From Gigaspora rosea (lineage: Eukaryota > Glomeromycota > Glomeromycetes > Diversisporales > Gigasporaceae), in NCBI GenBank assembly GCA_003550325.1, contig QKWP01001134.1:62001-126000 (forward strand): a stretch of 64,000 nt of DNA. The letters are read 5' to 3'. Within the stretch, counting starts at the first letter, position 1, and each line of letters starts with the position of its first letter. Below the pieces are notes generated by a model. It searched no databases. It worked only from the letters and a program-made list of their open reading frames with translations, and had not been told where the DNA came from. Both the position numbers and the translations under genes were made by a program. Of the stretch, positions 44,825 to 56,760 are shown piece by piece.

Positions 44825-45073
44825 TCCTATTGTCTCATTGCACCTATTTACTTTTCGTATTTTACTATCAAGTCAATTTTGATAATTAATGATCAAAATT
44901 GCACAGCTTCTTTTGATCAACGCTCCCTACAACCTTATATAGTCCCATTTAAAGGTTTCGTGATCATATTAGCATTATTTTTTGTAATCATTTTTGCGGC
45001 AACTTATTTTATCTGGTATTATAACTATGGTTATAATCATAGTTCAAAACAAAACCTGAAAAAGAAAACGTAA
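44825..45073 (+). CDS. Possible C-terminal exon of a membrane protein
   Basis: An open frame of about 80 codons with ordinary composition (SFDQRSLQPYIVPFKG) followed by one strong membrane segment, FVIILALFFVIIFAATYFIW, and a basic tail SSKQNLKKKT. This is the layout of a single-pass membrane anchor with a cytosolic basic end. Upstream the frame is closed at about 44824 and no convincing exon is found. No family is recognised. It may be a real terminal exon or a fragment. Confidence 0.3.
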   Translation, partial: SYCLIAPIYFSYFTIKSILIINDQNCTASFDQRSLQPYIVPFKGFVIILALFFVIIFAATYFIWYYNYGYNHSSKQNLKKKT

Positions 45074-45601
45074 AAAACAAAAAAGACAAAAGAAAGTCTA
45101 TTAGAATTTATTAGATATTTTATTGTTTGGACATATTTCTTTTATTCAATCATAATTATAGGTTTTTAATATAAATAGTGCTTATCATAGATCTAATAAA
45201 AGCTTCTTAAATTTCTTAAAGATTGACTTTTTGAATTTTTTTGTAGATTGGATTTATTTCTTATTGACTTTTTATCTGCATCTTTTTATCTTTCATATTA
45301 TTTATATTTCTGTTTTTAAGAGAAAATCGATGACGTTGAGAAAAAACAGAAAAAAAGATTCATTAAAAATTTCTTAAATTCTATCCTAAGGAATTCAAAA
45401 AATATTATCAATAAACGTTACTTTTTTTAGTAGTTTTCTTCTCAATAATATAAATTATTTTTTGAATATGCTATTTATTGTACACTACCTTATATTGATG
45501 CATATTCAATGCTATTATGACCACAGTAATTACACGTACTGTTGCATCATTCTTTCCTGCAGTCATTAGCAGTGAAAATATTGTAAAAAAGGGATCAATA
45601 A

Positions 45602-45941
45602 TAAGTTGACAAATTATCAAATGATTTATAATATTGTTCTCGCAATCATTGAAAAAAAGAATATAAGCAAATTTGATAAAGAAGTCTGCATGATTAAGAA
45701 AGATGATGATTATACCCAAATCATTAGAATTGATGAGACCGAGAAAAAACACAAATTGTAGAATTGAAACCTTCAGAAAATAAGACAGCAGATTTAGAAG
45801 AGTGCAGATGTGAAAAATGCGGACATAATTGATATCGAAAAAGGAATAGAAAAAGATCCGTATGTCTATGCTGTCTGCATCACCAAAATGGGATTACTTG
45901 ATTATATCGTTTATTATCATAGAATGACATATGATTAAGTC
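45602..45941 (+). pseudogene. Protein-like remnant, unassigned
   Basis: From ATG at 45621 a 47-codon frame is protein-like (AIIEKKNISKFDKEVCMIKK, then DDDYTQIIRIDETEKK). A second run, IDIEKGIEKDPYVYAVCITK followed by MGLLDYIVYYHR, ends with TAA near 45938. Both are rich in charged residues in a region otherwise A/T simple, suggesting a decayed gene. The membrane-anchor frame about 550 bp upstream is on the same strand and may belong to the same locus. No family is recognised. Confidence 0.25.
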
Positions 45942-46129
45942 AATAATTAATTTTCATCTTTTCAAATTGCATAAATTTTACAAAAGAATGTTCTCTAAGT
46001 GAGTAGTAATTTTATTGATACTGTACATTTATCAAATAATAGATAAAACCATAAAGTAAATTTTATTATGGAGCTAAACATCATAACTATATTATTTTAT
46101 ATTTAATTTTTTTATATAAAATTTGGGAT

Positions 46130-46218
46130 AAAATGCACATGATTCGGAAACATGCGCATTAATGCGCATTCATGCGCATGATTGAGGAATCATGCGCACG
46201 CATGAAACCCATCTCTAG
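46130..46218. repeat. hAT-like terminus with ATGCGCAT repeats
   Basis: Repeated CATGCGCAT words lead into GAAACCCATCTCTAG. The reverse complement, CTAGAGATGGGTTTC, resembles the hAT-like ends at 16563 and 24674. No matching opposite end was found. Confidence 0.4.
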
Positions 46219-46400
46219 TTACACCCACCCGGGTCAAATCACTAGTCATATTAACCACCTGAGATTTTTTTTTAATTGACCCAGGTGACCCGACGGGTCA
46301 CCCATCAGGTCACCTGTCGGGTGACCCGGTGGTGCCTTTTTTTGGACTGACCTGTTTCCACCCGGGTGGCACATTGTCCAACCGTCGGGTGACCCGGCTT
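46205..46400 (-). repeat. Inverted partial copy of the GGGTGACCC foldback
   Basis: The reverse complement matches 12945-13085, including CCACCCGGGT, GGACTGACC, the AATTGACCCAGGTGACCCG junction and the AACCACCTGAGATT block. About 190 bp, no complete second arm. Confidence 0.75.
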
Positions 46401-46633
46401 TTTCAAAAATCGTCTATAACGCAAAATTTGGCTTACACAACCACCTTCTGCGCCTTAACAAAAAAATTTCTTGCAAAGTTTTGCTACATATGAGGCTCTT
46501 GATAACGTCGTCCGAACGCTAACCCTTATCCTAATATCGAAAGATAACTTTTTAATCGAAAATTGCAATTACGCGTCGCAATTTTTTTTCGGCCAATAGA
46601 ATTTTAGCGCATATCATCACGTGCCTGCGGAAA

Positions 46634-46757
46634 TTTTATGGGCTTAGGAGAGACTTGCGTACTTCGTTGCAATTTAACTTTGAACCGTGAACATTAGGAT
46701 ATTAAAAGAATGTAATTTTTGTTATTGGGAGAGCGAATATTATATATTTACTAGTGT
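46634..46757 (-). repeat. LTR fragment (family of 56229-59618)
   Basis: ATGGGCTTAGGAGAGACTTG through TTTAACTTTGA and TTAAAAGAATGTAATTTTTG matches the first ~120 bp of the LTR beginning at 56229. It breaks off after ATTATATATTTA. The matching remainder of an LTR resumes at about 52746, so both may belong to one interrupted LTR. Confidence 0.6.
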
Positions 46758-46785
46758 GATAGGTGGCGCTTCGCGCCACCAATCT
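46758..46785. repeat. GC-rich hairpin GGTGGCGCTTCGCGCCACC
   Basis: A perfect 9-bp stem with a tiny loop, flanked by AT-rich DNA. Similar GCG/AGCG hairpins occur at about 43150 and 32095. Confidence 0.6.
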
Positions 46786-47274
46786 TATACAGTTTTTAAT
46801 CATATAACTGTTAAAAATTTTATTATAGAGCTTATTGTCAATTATAGTATACACAATATCTATTATATTAAGACACAAATGTTCGTTCATTATGCTATTT
46901 ACCAATTAGAAGATTAAACATAGTATTTCCTATTTCATGTGAAGTGGTAAGATATTATGTGGTCGGAAAGTAGAATAGCTACACGATCCTTCGCCTTAAA
47001 AAATACTATTTCAGGTAAGATCATCGTATGTGATAGTCAGAAAATAGTGCAGAGGAGGGGATGGAGTGGAAAGATCGATGATAAATAAAGGTTAGCATAT
47101 CTGATATGTAATGGTATAATACATGAAATTAAGAATTGGAAAGGTATCAAGTAAGTATAAGAATTGGGATGACGTAGCCAAGTCTGCATGTTCTTGAACT
47201 TAAATTCACATGACTCGCCCAACTTGTTTAAAGATGAAGATGCAGACAAATATTATACTGGGTAAAGCTAATTT

Positions 47275-47450
47275 ATAGTTATAATTATAATTATTATAAT
47301 TATAATTATAATTATTAATAGTAATAATAATAATAATTATAATAATAATGATAATAATAACAATAATAATAATAATAATAATAATTATAATAATAATGAT
47401 AATAATAACAATAATAATAATAATAATAACATAATAACATATACTAAAAT
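47275..47450. repeat. (AAT)n/(TTATAA)n microsatellite
   Basis: TAATTATAAT units pass into AATAATAAT with an internal 67-bp-scale duplication around AATAATGATAATAATAACAA. The long Ile-rich minus-strand frame across it is meaningless. Confidence 0.95.
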
Positions 47451-47732
47451 AATTCGCGACATAAATCTGCATACTGATTGGTCTTTTATTTGTAATTTAA
47501 TTGGATAAATTAAACACGCGTACATATGCAATCGTGATGTAGTCTTTTATGTCAAGCATCGCATAAGTTAAATTCTTGATTTTGCTATATTCAAATCAGG
47601 GTTGTGCCTTTATTATCTTATTCATTGTATTCGTACCTGTATACAGTACCTCACGTTATAAGCTATTCTAAATCAGAATCATTACTTCATTCAATTATAG
47701 ATTGTCGTTTTTAAATAGTGCATTACAGAAAT

Positions 47733-47785
47733 AAGTACTACGCGACGTTGTCACGCAAAACCAGGAACGGAAAGTGGATTTTCTG
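47733..47785 (-). repeat. Dispersed GC-rich ~45-bp motif, copy 3 (inverted)
   Basis: TACGCGACGTTGTCACGCAA then AACCAGGAACGGAAAG is the reverse complement of the copies at 5036 and 9913. Confidence 0.6.
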
Positions 47786-48579
47786 CGAGTTACAAGTTAA
47801 ACCAGTTTTGGCATAAGTTTCTGTTTTTTTTTTTACATGCGATAGAGTAGATCAAAGCTCCATAGAGTATGTACAAATATGGAAATACATTCAGAAGTCA
47901 CAAGGATAGATTAACCAATCGGATACAAAAGAGACACAGCATTTCAAATGCCTGTAAACCATACACTAAACGTACTTTGTACATCGTTCCTGGTATATAT
48001 GTTATAAAATATTAACTTACATTAGTACATAAATATCACACGCATGATAAATTAAACAGCCAACCGATTTCTATTTCCAATCCTCGCTTTATTATCTAAT
48101 TTGGTGTCCATCTGCATTCGGGTAATTATTATAACATATATTCGAATTCTGTAATTAATGCGTCAATTATTCTAATTTTCTGTTTTAAATACCGGTATGT
48201 AATGCAATAAAGCGTGTGAATTTTGGATTTGTACCCTTCACCATTTTGGATCTAAAAAATTGTGATCGGAGTGTGGGAATTTTAGTATACTATAATGTTT
48301 TTGATTGCAATATCTAACAAACCGTGATCAGAATGTGTTTTGATTATTTTAACTGATATCTTCTATCTACTCCAATCTTCTCTCTCTATCATACTCGAAA
48401 TCTGTAATTATTTCGTCAATTTATTGAAATTATTCTAATTTTCTGTTTAAATATGTAATGCAATCAAACATGGGAATTTTGAGTTTGTAACTTATAACAA
48501 AAAAAAAAAAAACAATTGACCGATCCATGTTTTTAGACTCAAAATAAAAATCGACTTCGTATGGCTTTAGCTGTAAACT

Positions 48580-49210
48580 TACTGACTATTGCTATATTGT
48601 GGTGATTTACTGTAAAAAAATTTAAAATTTACATACGTCCTTGTGGCCTTGGGAGAGATTTCAAGAATTTCATTTGCTAATTTAACTACTGGTCCAAAAC
48701 TATTAAGGGTTCGGAGATTTAAAGTTGATTTTTCGGTATGCATTGTTCGCTGACCATTGTTTTAGTTTTTTAAAAAAAATTTTCTGCATTACTTGCTGAC
48801 CTATTTTTTTTCATTTTTTACAAAAAAAATTTTTTTTAGATCGAATTGTTCGAATTTTTATTCGATAGAGACTTTAATTTCCTTTAATTTCCCGTAATTG
48901 GTGATAGGGTGACGGAGAAAATGTGATTGCCACCCCCATTTTTTGAATACTTGCTGCGTATAATAAAAATAAATTAAAAAAAAATACTACTGACCGACTC
49001 ATATTTTCAGATTACATATTGGATTAACAGTTGTTGTTTCTATCCAATTTAATGTAAGAATTTGGTACAAAACTTACCGACTATTTTTGTGGTTATTTAC
49101 TGTAAAAGAAAATTATTGTGGCCTTAGGAGAGGACTTCAAGAACTTCGCTCGCCAATTTAGCTACTGGGCCAAAGCTATTAAGGGCTCAGAGATTTATAA
49201 AAGAATGTAT
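48580..49210 (+). repeat. ~490-bp direct duplication with a PIF-like fragment between
   Basis: 48580-48720 and 49070-49190 are similar: both run ACTTACTGACTATT/ACTTACCGACTATT, TTTACTGTAAAA, GTGGCCTTRGGAGAG, then AGCTATTAAGGG(C/T)TC-GAGATTT. Between them, 48722-48985 resembles element B (AAAGTTGATTTTTCGGTATG; CCCATTTTTTGAATAC). Confidence 0.5.
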
Positions 49211-49510
49211 TTATTAATACTGGGAGAGCGGTTTATACATATTGTGCGTAAAAGGAATAAACCTGTGTTCCAAAAGCAAATTTTCTAAAAAAACTAACTT
49301 TCCAATATACAAAGCGATCCTTTTTATATGTTCCCATTTCGATTACCAAGAATGAGGCAAGAGCTACGACATTTATAAGAAATGTGGTAATGGAATCCAT
49401 AATGCAAGAATGTAGTAATTCTTACCCGAAAATGTGTAATAATTTAATGTAGTAATAATCTACTAATTAGGAATGATGCTAAATATAGAAACGCAGTTCC
49501 GAAATTAGTA
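49118..49510 (-). repeat. LTR fragment, relative of the 56229 LTR family
   Basis: GGCCTTAGGAGAGGACTTCA, CTGGGAGAGCG, GATCCTTTTTATATG, GATTACCAAGAATGAGG and AATGTAGTAAT appear in the order found in the 56229 LTR, but diverged. It is decayed. Confidence 0.5.
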
Positions 49511-49544
49511 AATATGAACTTTCGAACATCGTTGTAGAAATATG

Positions 49545-49619
49545 GGGTAATTATTTTTGAATTTTATATAGTGCGTAACAAACATTTTAGTTGGATTCAA
49601 AAAATAATTACCCATATGG
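49545..49619. repeat. Short hairpin MITE-like repeat
   Basis: GGGGTAATTATTTTTGAAT and ATTCAAAAAATAATTACCC form a roughly 20-bp stem with a spacer of about 30 bp. GATA repeats follow at 49620-49640 and 49798-49820. Confidence 0.55.
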
Positions 49620-50231
49620 AGATAGGTAGATAGATAAAATTGGTAAGTCTTACACATTTCTGTAACAACTATGCTAACTTATTAGCTAATAAACTATTTT
49701 CGTCCACAATCTGGTGACATTTTTCTGTGATAACCAATAAAAAACGTTTAAACGGACAAACTCTGAATTAGAAACTCTGAATTAGATGAATTAGATGGTA
49801 TAAATAGATAGATAGATGGTATAGATGTTATAATAGTCACAAATTTGGAATCGCAGTTTTTAAATTGATTACTAAAAAACGTGACGGCTTTTAGACGATC
49901 CCCAAATTTGACAATCATGTAGACGATCTAGAATGTCGTAACTTTATATATTTGACATATATCGTAATAATTACCTGTTACAGATTTTAGATTATACCAA
50001 ATCACAGGTAATCAATCAAAAACGTTTAACCAAATTAAGTAATATAGATAAGTAAATTACCATAAAATTCATCAAACCTTTGTCATTGCCGTACGTCCAA
50101 TCAGTTAATCAATTAATTAATCGATTATATGCTATGCCAACTGCGATCGAGATGTCGATTGCAAATTTTATAAACAATCAGGTTTTAAATTATCCAGATA
50201 TTTGAATTTCCTCAATCACCATTCGTATCTA

Positions 50232-50441
50232 TTTACTGTAAATCCCGATACGGTATGATGATCCTTCTTAACATGCATGGGCCTCCTAACATCTTTAGTT
50301 AGTGCAATTCCGAAAGTCAATAATAAAAAAAGAAGATTTACTGTAAATCCCGATACAGTATGATGATCTTTCTTGACATGCATGTGTCTCATAACATATT
50401 TAGTTAGCGCAATTCCGAAAGACAATAATAAAAAGACATTT
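50232..50441 (+). repeat. 105-bp tandem duplication
   Basis: Two units (50232-50336 and 50337-50441) each begin TTTACTGTAAATCCCGATAC and contain GTGCAATTCCGAAAG or GCGCAATTCCGAAAG. About ten differences separate them. The 69-codon minus-strand frame across the pair is a by-product. Confidence 0.85.
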
Positions 50442-50632
50442 TTTTATTGTAATCGTCATGTATTTTAATTGCGTCAAAAACCTGTTAAAGCGATGTTCGG
50501 TTATACAATTCTCACACAATAGATAATTAAGTAATACTTGTACACATCTCATACGCTTAACCCTTTACAACTTCAACATTCCCGCAGTTTCGGTTTTAGC
50601 CAACAACCAGTTACCTCATAGGTAGATAAAAC

Positions 50633-52607
50633 TACAGTTGTTAGGCGAAACCTAGAGGTTTCGCCATTGCGAAAGGCGAAACCTAGTTTTGACTTTCGCC
50701 AAAAAAAATTTTAAAAGACGAAATGGCGAAACCGGCAAAAGGTGGCGAAACTGGCAAAAGGTTGCGAAACTGTGAAAGGTGGCAAACTATCAAAAGGTAA
50801 CGAACTAAAGAAAGGTAATAAAGTGACAAAAGGCAGTGAAACTAACGTAAAGTGCTATGTGGTAGATCCCTCTATAAGATCTACACTGTAAGCATTTATA
50901 TTCGGGTTAGAGTTGGGCAAAGTTATTTACCTATTACGTGAAAGTCAAATAATTCCTTAGTATGTTATTAGTTGTAAATATATTTTTTAGTAAATTTGTC
51001 ACAACTTTTACGTAATAAGGTAATAAGTAAATTACCTTGCTCATCTCTAATCCGGGCATAATTTATTTGCGCGAGAAATCCAAAAAAAGGAAATCCAATT
51101 TAGTAAATAAATTAAGTGAGTGAGATAAAAGGTTAGGGTTAGAGCCTTAAAGGTTAGAGGCTATTTCGTTATATTGGTGCTTACTATATATAAAACTTCA
51201 TTCCCGTCATTTTTAATTTGTGCACCAAGATCAATTTAAACATTAGCTTTTGTATATTTTCGTTTTTTTCTTTTACACTGATCCGGAATAGTCAAAGTTA
51301 CACTCTCCGATTGGCTATTTCCAAACCAGGAGTTTGTTTTACCCGCGCAAATAAGTGAATGCGGGTACAATCATATCAAAGTTCAATGAATAGTATCCCT
51401 ATACCTTGGAAAATACCCGGTACGTCATCCTTTATACTGCTCGTTTTTACAAACTGCCTAAACATGCTAGATTCGAAATAACGCCCCTGTGCGTTATATC
51501 GCGGTTATACGGTAACTAGCGCGTTCAAAAGATCTAATTTCAGGGGTTAATTTTGATTAGTGTGCCTAAATTGGTAACTTCAAGCAAATGACAACATCAA
51601 GCGTAAATCAAATATTAATTTCAACTACGATATATATATGAAAATTACTGCCGTATGGCGCAAAATAACGCGCAGGAGCGTTATTTCGAATTTCGGCCCG
51701 AATTAAGCTTAATTTAGGCCAAAATTTGAAATAACGCTCCTGCGCGTTATTTCGCGACTATACGGTATCTAATAAACTATTTATATGTAACACTACTAAA
51801 GCTTCTATATAATTTAAATCCAATGCTAATAATTTGTTTGTTATGCAAATAGTTTCTTCACGTAATTCTACTTTTTATTTTTAACAATCTGAATTTTACT
51901 ATATTTGACCAATTAAAAGTTAATAATATAACAATTATTTTCCCAACATTTAAAGTTAATTCTAAGATTAGATTAATAATAGTATTATTAATAAGCTACA
52001 CTATGCATGATATTTAAAGTTTTAAAAACAAAATTGTAAAAAAAATCTAAACAACTTAACAATAAATATTGTTTAATTAATTGAATAAAAAATCAAACTT
52101 TTTATATAAGAGTAACATGCAGTACTAAATAGACATACGCAAATAAATTCACTTCCAATTTTGGCTTATGTAGTTTCTTTATAAAAGCAACATGTGTGCT
52201 TAATAACTACATGCAAATATTTTCATTCACCAACATGGTACGTAACTTATGCATATTTCTTTAAATAAGTCATATGCTGTTTTTAATAGCCATATTTTAT
52301 TCACATGGCTTCTTTGCAACATGCTTGGTTTAATAGCCACATGCAAATATTTCATTCTCCAAAATGGCTTAGTTTATATGAGCACATACTGTGCATACGC
52401 AAATATTTTCATTCGCCTTAGAGAATTTAAACTTTGCCGAAAGCTTTGACCTTCGCCGGGGTTTCGCCGGTGTTTCACCTTTCGCCAGGGGTTTCGCCTT
52501 TCGCCATTGGTTTCGCCTTTCGCCAGAATTTCGCCACTTTCGTCTTTCGCCGGGTTTAGGTTTCGCCTTTCGTCATTTGCACAAAACAGTTTCGCCTAAC
52601 AACTGTA
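50633..52607. mobile_element. hAT-like foldback element with GGCGAAACC-repeat arms
   Basis: The termini are TACAGTTGTTAGGCGAAAC and GTTTCGCCTAACAACTGTA. GATAAAAC flanks both ends (50625-50632 and 52608-52615), a perfect 8-bp duplication. The left arm (to about 50840) is a decaying minisatellite of GGCGAAACTGGCAAAAG type. The right arm (52430-52590) carries the inverted GGTTTCGCCTTTCGCC units. The core at 51110-51260 matches the core of element C (TGTGCACCAAGATCAATTTA and GTCATTTTTAATT blocks). A palindromic cluster at 51476-51770 sits inside. The 52391-52612 frame is repeat noise. Confidence 0.9.
51476..51770. repeat. Palindromic cluster of AATAACGCNCCTGNGCGTTAT units
   Basis: Three units: 51476-51520, 51643-51690 (inverted) and 51722-51770. 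The last two form a stem with CGCAGGAGCGTTATTTC paired to GAAATAACGCTCCTGCG around a loop of about 35 bp that contains GAATTAAGCTTAATTT. CCGTAT/ATACGG lies at the outer ends. A degraded relative is at 61877-61970. Confidence 0.7.
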
Positions 52608-53203
52608 GATAAAACGCCAAAGCGCACAAACCCAATATTTCGTTTACAACCAATCAAAAACGTCAAAGCGCTCAGACCAAAATTCCCACAGTTCTCGATT
52701 GAGCCAATCAAAAACGTTAAAATGTACAAACTCAGAATTAGATAGTAAAGATTATATACAAGAGTTATGTGTTAAGTTACATCAAGCGTTATGTGTTCTT
52801 TACATAGTGATCCTTTTTATACATCTATCTAGAATAACCTGATTACCAAGAATGAGGTAAGGCGTATGGCTATTTACAAAGAATGTGGTAATGGGAATTC
52901 ACTATACAGAAATGTAGTAATCATTACCCGGAAATGTAATCATGGTCTACTAATTATGAGGTAATGGGACGATGAAAGAACTACTAATTATAGACTAAAT
53001 TCGTGACATCTCCCCTCCCTCAAAGATGAGCTCCGCTGAATCACTACTCATCTTCCATTCTTCTTCATGTGAATTTGCTAACCGGGACAACCTCGGGAAG
53101 ATCATGAGACTTCTTCCATTATTCTTCCATGTGTTCACATGACTTCTGCGGGACAACTGCGGGATACTTTCAAGACTCTGTTAGTAAATTTTTTGTTTCC
53201 TCT

Positions 53204-56160
53204 TCACTTTTTTTTTTTTTTTTTGCCACGATCGCCTAAATTATTTTTCTTAAACGGACGTTCCACTAGATCACCAATTCTATCTTTATCAGCTCTTCGT
53301 ATAAGGTCATTCATCATGTGTAACTTCATTAACGTAAGGAATATCCACAACTCAACTTTAACCTTTCGATCATCCATTAGCATTCCATTCACCTTAATAT
53401 CCTCCACTTCATCGTTGTTGAAAGATGGGCTATAACCACTATCCTTACACCTCATCATTCTTTTATTATAACTGACTTCACTAGCACGTTTCTTTGAGCT
53501 TGGTGGATCATTGATTCGTGCAACCTTATCCATCCAGGTATCACACATTTCTTGGAGATCGTTATTATTCAAACTACCTTCCTTATTACTTTTTGCACTT
53601 TCGTTTAATACATTACATGATGACATTTTAACTCTTTGACTCTTACATTCGGATACAATGTTCTGAGTCTTAAACAATTCGACCCTCCTTTTCTAGGCCA
53701 TACACGCAGCTTCAAAAGACTCATAGCTTTCAGGTAATTTTTTACTTTCAGCAGATTTCAGATTCCATTTAAATGCCATTCTTTCATCTTTAACTGTGCC
53801 TTTCCCTATTTGACAGCAGGTATCAAACTTACCTGTACTACCCAAAACCTCTTTAGTATTTTTCAACTGCCCTTCAAAAGCTTCGCATTCGTCCAGGGCA
53901 AATCTTTGGTAAAAATTGAGTGTCTTATGTCCATCCATTTCGACTCCAATTCCCTTCTCATAACTATTAATTTCACCAACTTGATTTATATCTAGACGGT
54001 GAGTTATTACTTTACTTTCATCCTTCGTCACGTCTATGTCTTTTTGGTAACAACGTTTGAGATCCCACGTTGCACCAATATGAGCTGTATTTACAGGCTT
54101 CTGATAATTATCGAATGCCTTAGGTTTATGCTTTTCAATTCCAATCCCGTTTCAGTAGCAATTACCGAGATTATTTATTCCCAAGTTATGGCCCACTTTT
54201 GTTAATTTTAGATCGTTAGTGAATGCCTGACTTTCGATTTTTTGTCACATAACTTATCAGCTTTTCCTTGATCAAATATTACTTCGTCATTTCCATCATT
54301 ATCACGCCGTTCTTCCATATCCGCTACACCAGCAACGCTCGTCACTCTTGGCTCAACTTCCTTTCGGTACAACCAATACGATTTTTATTCGTAAACTTTT
54401 AATATTTAATGAGTATTTGGTATTCACTCTTCTCAATTTTTAATCTATTTTGATAACCATAGCCTAGGTCAAACGCTTTATTACCATGACTAATCCTTTC
54501 AGATTTTTGATAATTGACAGAAATTTTTGGTTCATTCTTTTCAACCTCCTTTTCAACAACAGCCTCATTTTGATAGCAATAGAAGATTCTGAAAAACGTA
54601 GGTACTATTGTGTCATTACTATCTGTCGTTTTACATTCTTCTTTCCTAATTCTGTTTCTATTTCACAGCCACGTTCAACGTCGAATAAGTTCTGGAATCC
54701 CTTAATGGATCCTCTGGGTCATCTGTCACTTCGCGACTATTAGGAATATCCTTCTTATGTACTTTCTTATTCTTATTACCATTGTTTACAACGATCTCCT
54801 ACCCTTCTACTTGAAACTTCATGCTTATCATCATTAGGGCCTTTAACATTTTGTTTTTGCAGTTCCTTTATTGAAGTCTTCTTCTGAACTTTATTACCTG
54901 AATCAGCCTTTACTGAAAATCATTCAGTTTTACTTCCTTCTCCATTTTACTTTTTTTTTATTCACATGACCATTCATTTTATTTCGGGGCCTAACTTTAT
55001 CCAAAGGGTGTTTCACTTTTCTTTGGCAACTTCTGACAGGTGAAAGCGGGGACAATTACTATAGGACCCCGAAATATAAATAGATAGGTCAGGTTAATTA
55101 TAGGGTTACTAAAAAGAAAAGATTTGCAGAAAAACTTCAAAAATAAGCAAAAAATTACTATTAATAGATAAGATATGCATATAAACCTCAAAAATAAGCA
55201 AACTCATACCTGACCTATCTATGTATATTTCGGGTTTCTATTATTATCATCATCATTATCACTCGCCATGGTTGAGACAACCTCTTGCAACCAAGAAGCC
55301 TCTTGTTCTATGGGATACTTTGTTATTGGGGGCACAGGGGCTGTTACTCATGGTGTTGGAAGAGGTACTACTTGGGGCAGCTGTAGAAAGGCAACTACTG
55401 CGTTTGATTTCAAATTACAATTCACAACAGGGCCGCACACTACTAAATTGCGTGTGATTGTTGACTCACATATCCAGGCCCTTTCTAAAGCTTCCCAAAA
55501 GAGTACTTGGTATTAATAGTTGGATGGTCACTGACAATTCGGGACAGAGGCCTTGAACAACCATTTTCACTTTTGTACTCTCAGAGTACTGGCTTCCAAC
55601 CCTTTTCAACCATTGAAACAACACCAACATATTAGCAGTGTACTGATCCACCATTTTAATGGCACCTTGCCTTCAGGTTAACAACTTCATATTCCATCAA
55701 GCCAACATAATTGAAGTACAAAAATTCAAGTGGAATTGGTATACAAAGCTTTAGTTCTGGCCACACTCATTATCCTAGTACAAAATCCTTGGTTCTCAAC
55801 CTTTTCGATCCTTCCACCAAAATATAGCAAGATCTATCAAACTGGTGCTTGCAACAGCCAGCTTTCTTGCGTCTACAATCCTATTTGCCTTGAAAGCACT
55901 ATTAACCAACTCTAGCCATTCGACCAGGTCCTGCATACATCAGGTTCTTTACAAAAGTTTATTTTTCAAAATCCATCTAGGATTTTCATGATTGGGCCAA
56001 AATGTTTACCATATCTTGGAGTAGTTGTTGCAGATCATTGGGTTGATTTTTGTTTTCTAGACTGTCATTATTGTCATAAAGACTCTTGTTTTCTCTAACC
56101 ATTTTGCCATTCTTCATCAGATTTAACATCTTTTCCATAATATTTGAATTGAGTTACCCT
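53204..56160 (-). pseudogene. Gag-Sel1 protein remnant, copy 2 (fossil)
   Basis: The C-terminal part (53204-53677) is homologous to 38605-38934, sharing KMSSCNVLN, LQEMCDTWMDKVA and DPPSSKK. The Sel1-like part (53690-54700) has YEKGIGVEMDGHKTLNFYQ. The Gag part (about 55270-56160) has QYTANMLVLFQWLKRVGSQY. The same domain order as in copy 1 shows that the fusion moves as a unit. It is broken in many places and clearly older than copy 1. A MITE lies within it at 55068-55234. Confidence 0.65.
55068..55234. mobile_element. 167-bp MITE, TIR CCCGAAATATA
   Basis: CCCGAAATATAAATAGATAG with GTCAGG at the left is matched by CCTGACCTATCTATGTATAT and TTCGGG at the right. The interior has two direct copies of CTTCAAAAATAAGCAAA/CCTCAAAAATAAGCAAA. 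It is inserted in the Gag-Sel1 remnant. Confidence 0.75.
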
Positions 56161-56760
56161 TTTATAACACTCTTATACGCAAGAAGATGTAGTACAAAAA
56201 TGATTTTCTATACAACTAGCACCAAAAATGTCATGGCTTGGAAGAGACTTGTGTCTTCGTTGCCAATTTAACTTTGAGCTGTGTACAATAGAATATTAAA
56301 AGAATTTAATTTTTATTATAAATATTATATATTTATTATATACATGAGTTATATATTAAGTTATATTAAGTGTTATGTGTTCTTTATATAGTGATCCTTT
56401 TTATACATCTATCTAGAATTACCCAATTACCAAGAATGAGATAAGGCATATGACTATTTACAAAAATGTGATAATGGGAACTCACTATACAGAAATGTAG
56501 TAATCATTACCCAGAAATGTAAGATAAAAATGCCTAATTTGACGTAGCTAATTTTATCAATAGCAAGTTGTTATAGAATTAGTATAAAAAACGAGCAAGA
56601 TTTTGCTAAATTTGTATATTTCAATTTAAAAAAAGCTTTTATTTAAAAAAATTCTTAAAGCAAAAAAAATATTTTCTTATTTTAGTAAGTGGGCTTTTCA
56701 AAATTGAGATTATCAAGAAATCACCCTAATTTGACGCAACTACAATAAAAGGGAGTAATT

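Noticed and set aside
47206-47472. 88-codon Ile-rich frame
   Set aside because: It is a translation of an AAT/TTATAA microsatellite.
52391-52612. 73-codon frame with FAFRH repeats
   Set aside because: It is a translation of the GGTTTCGCC minisatellite arm of the foldback element.
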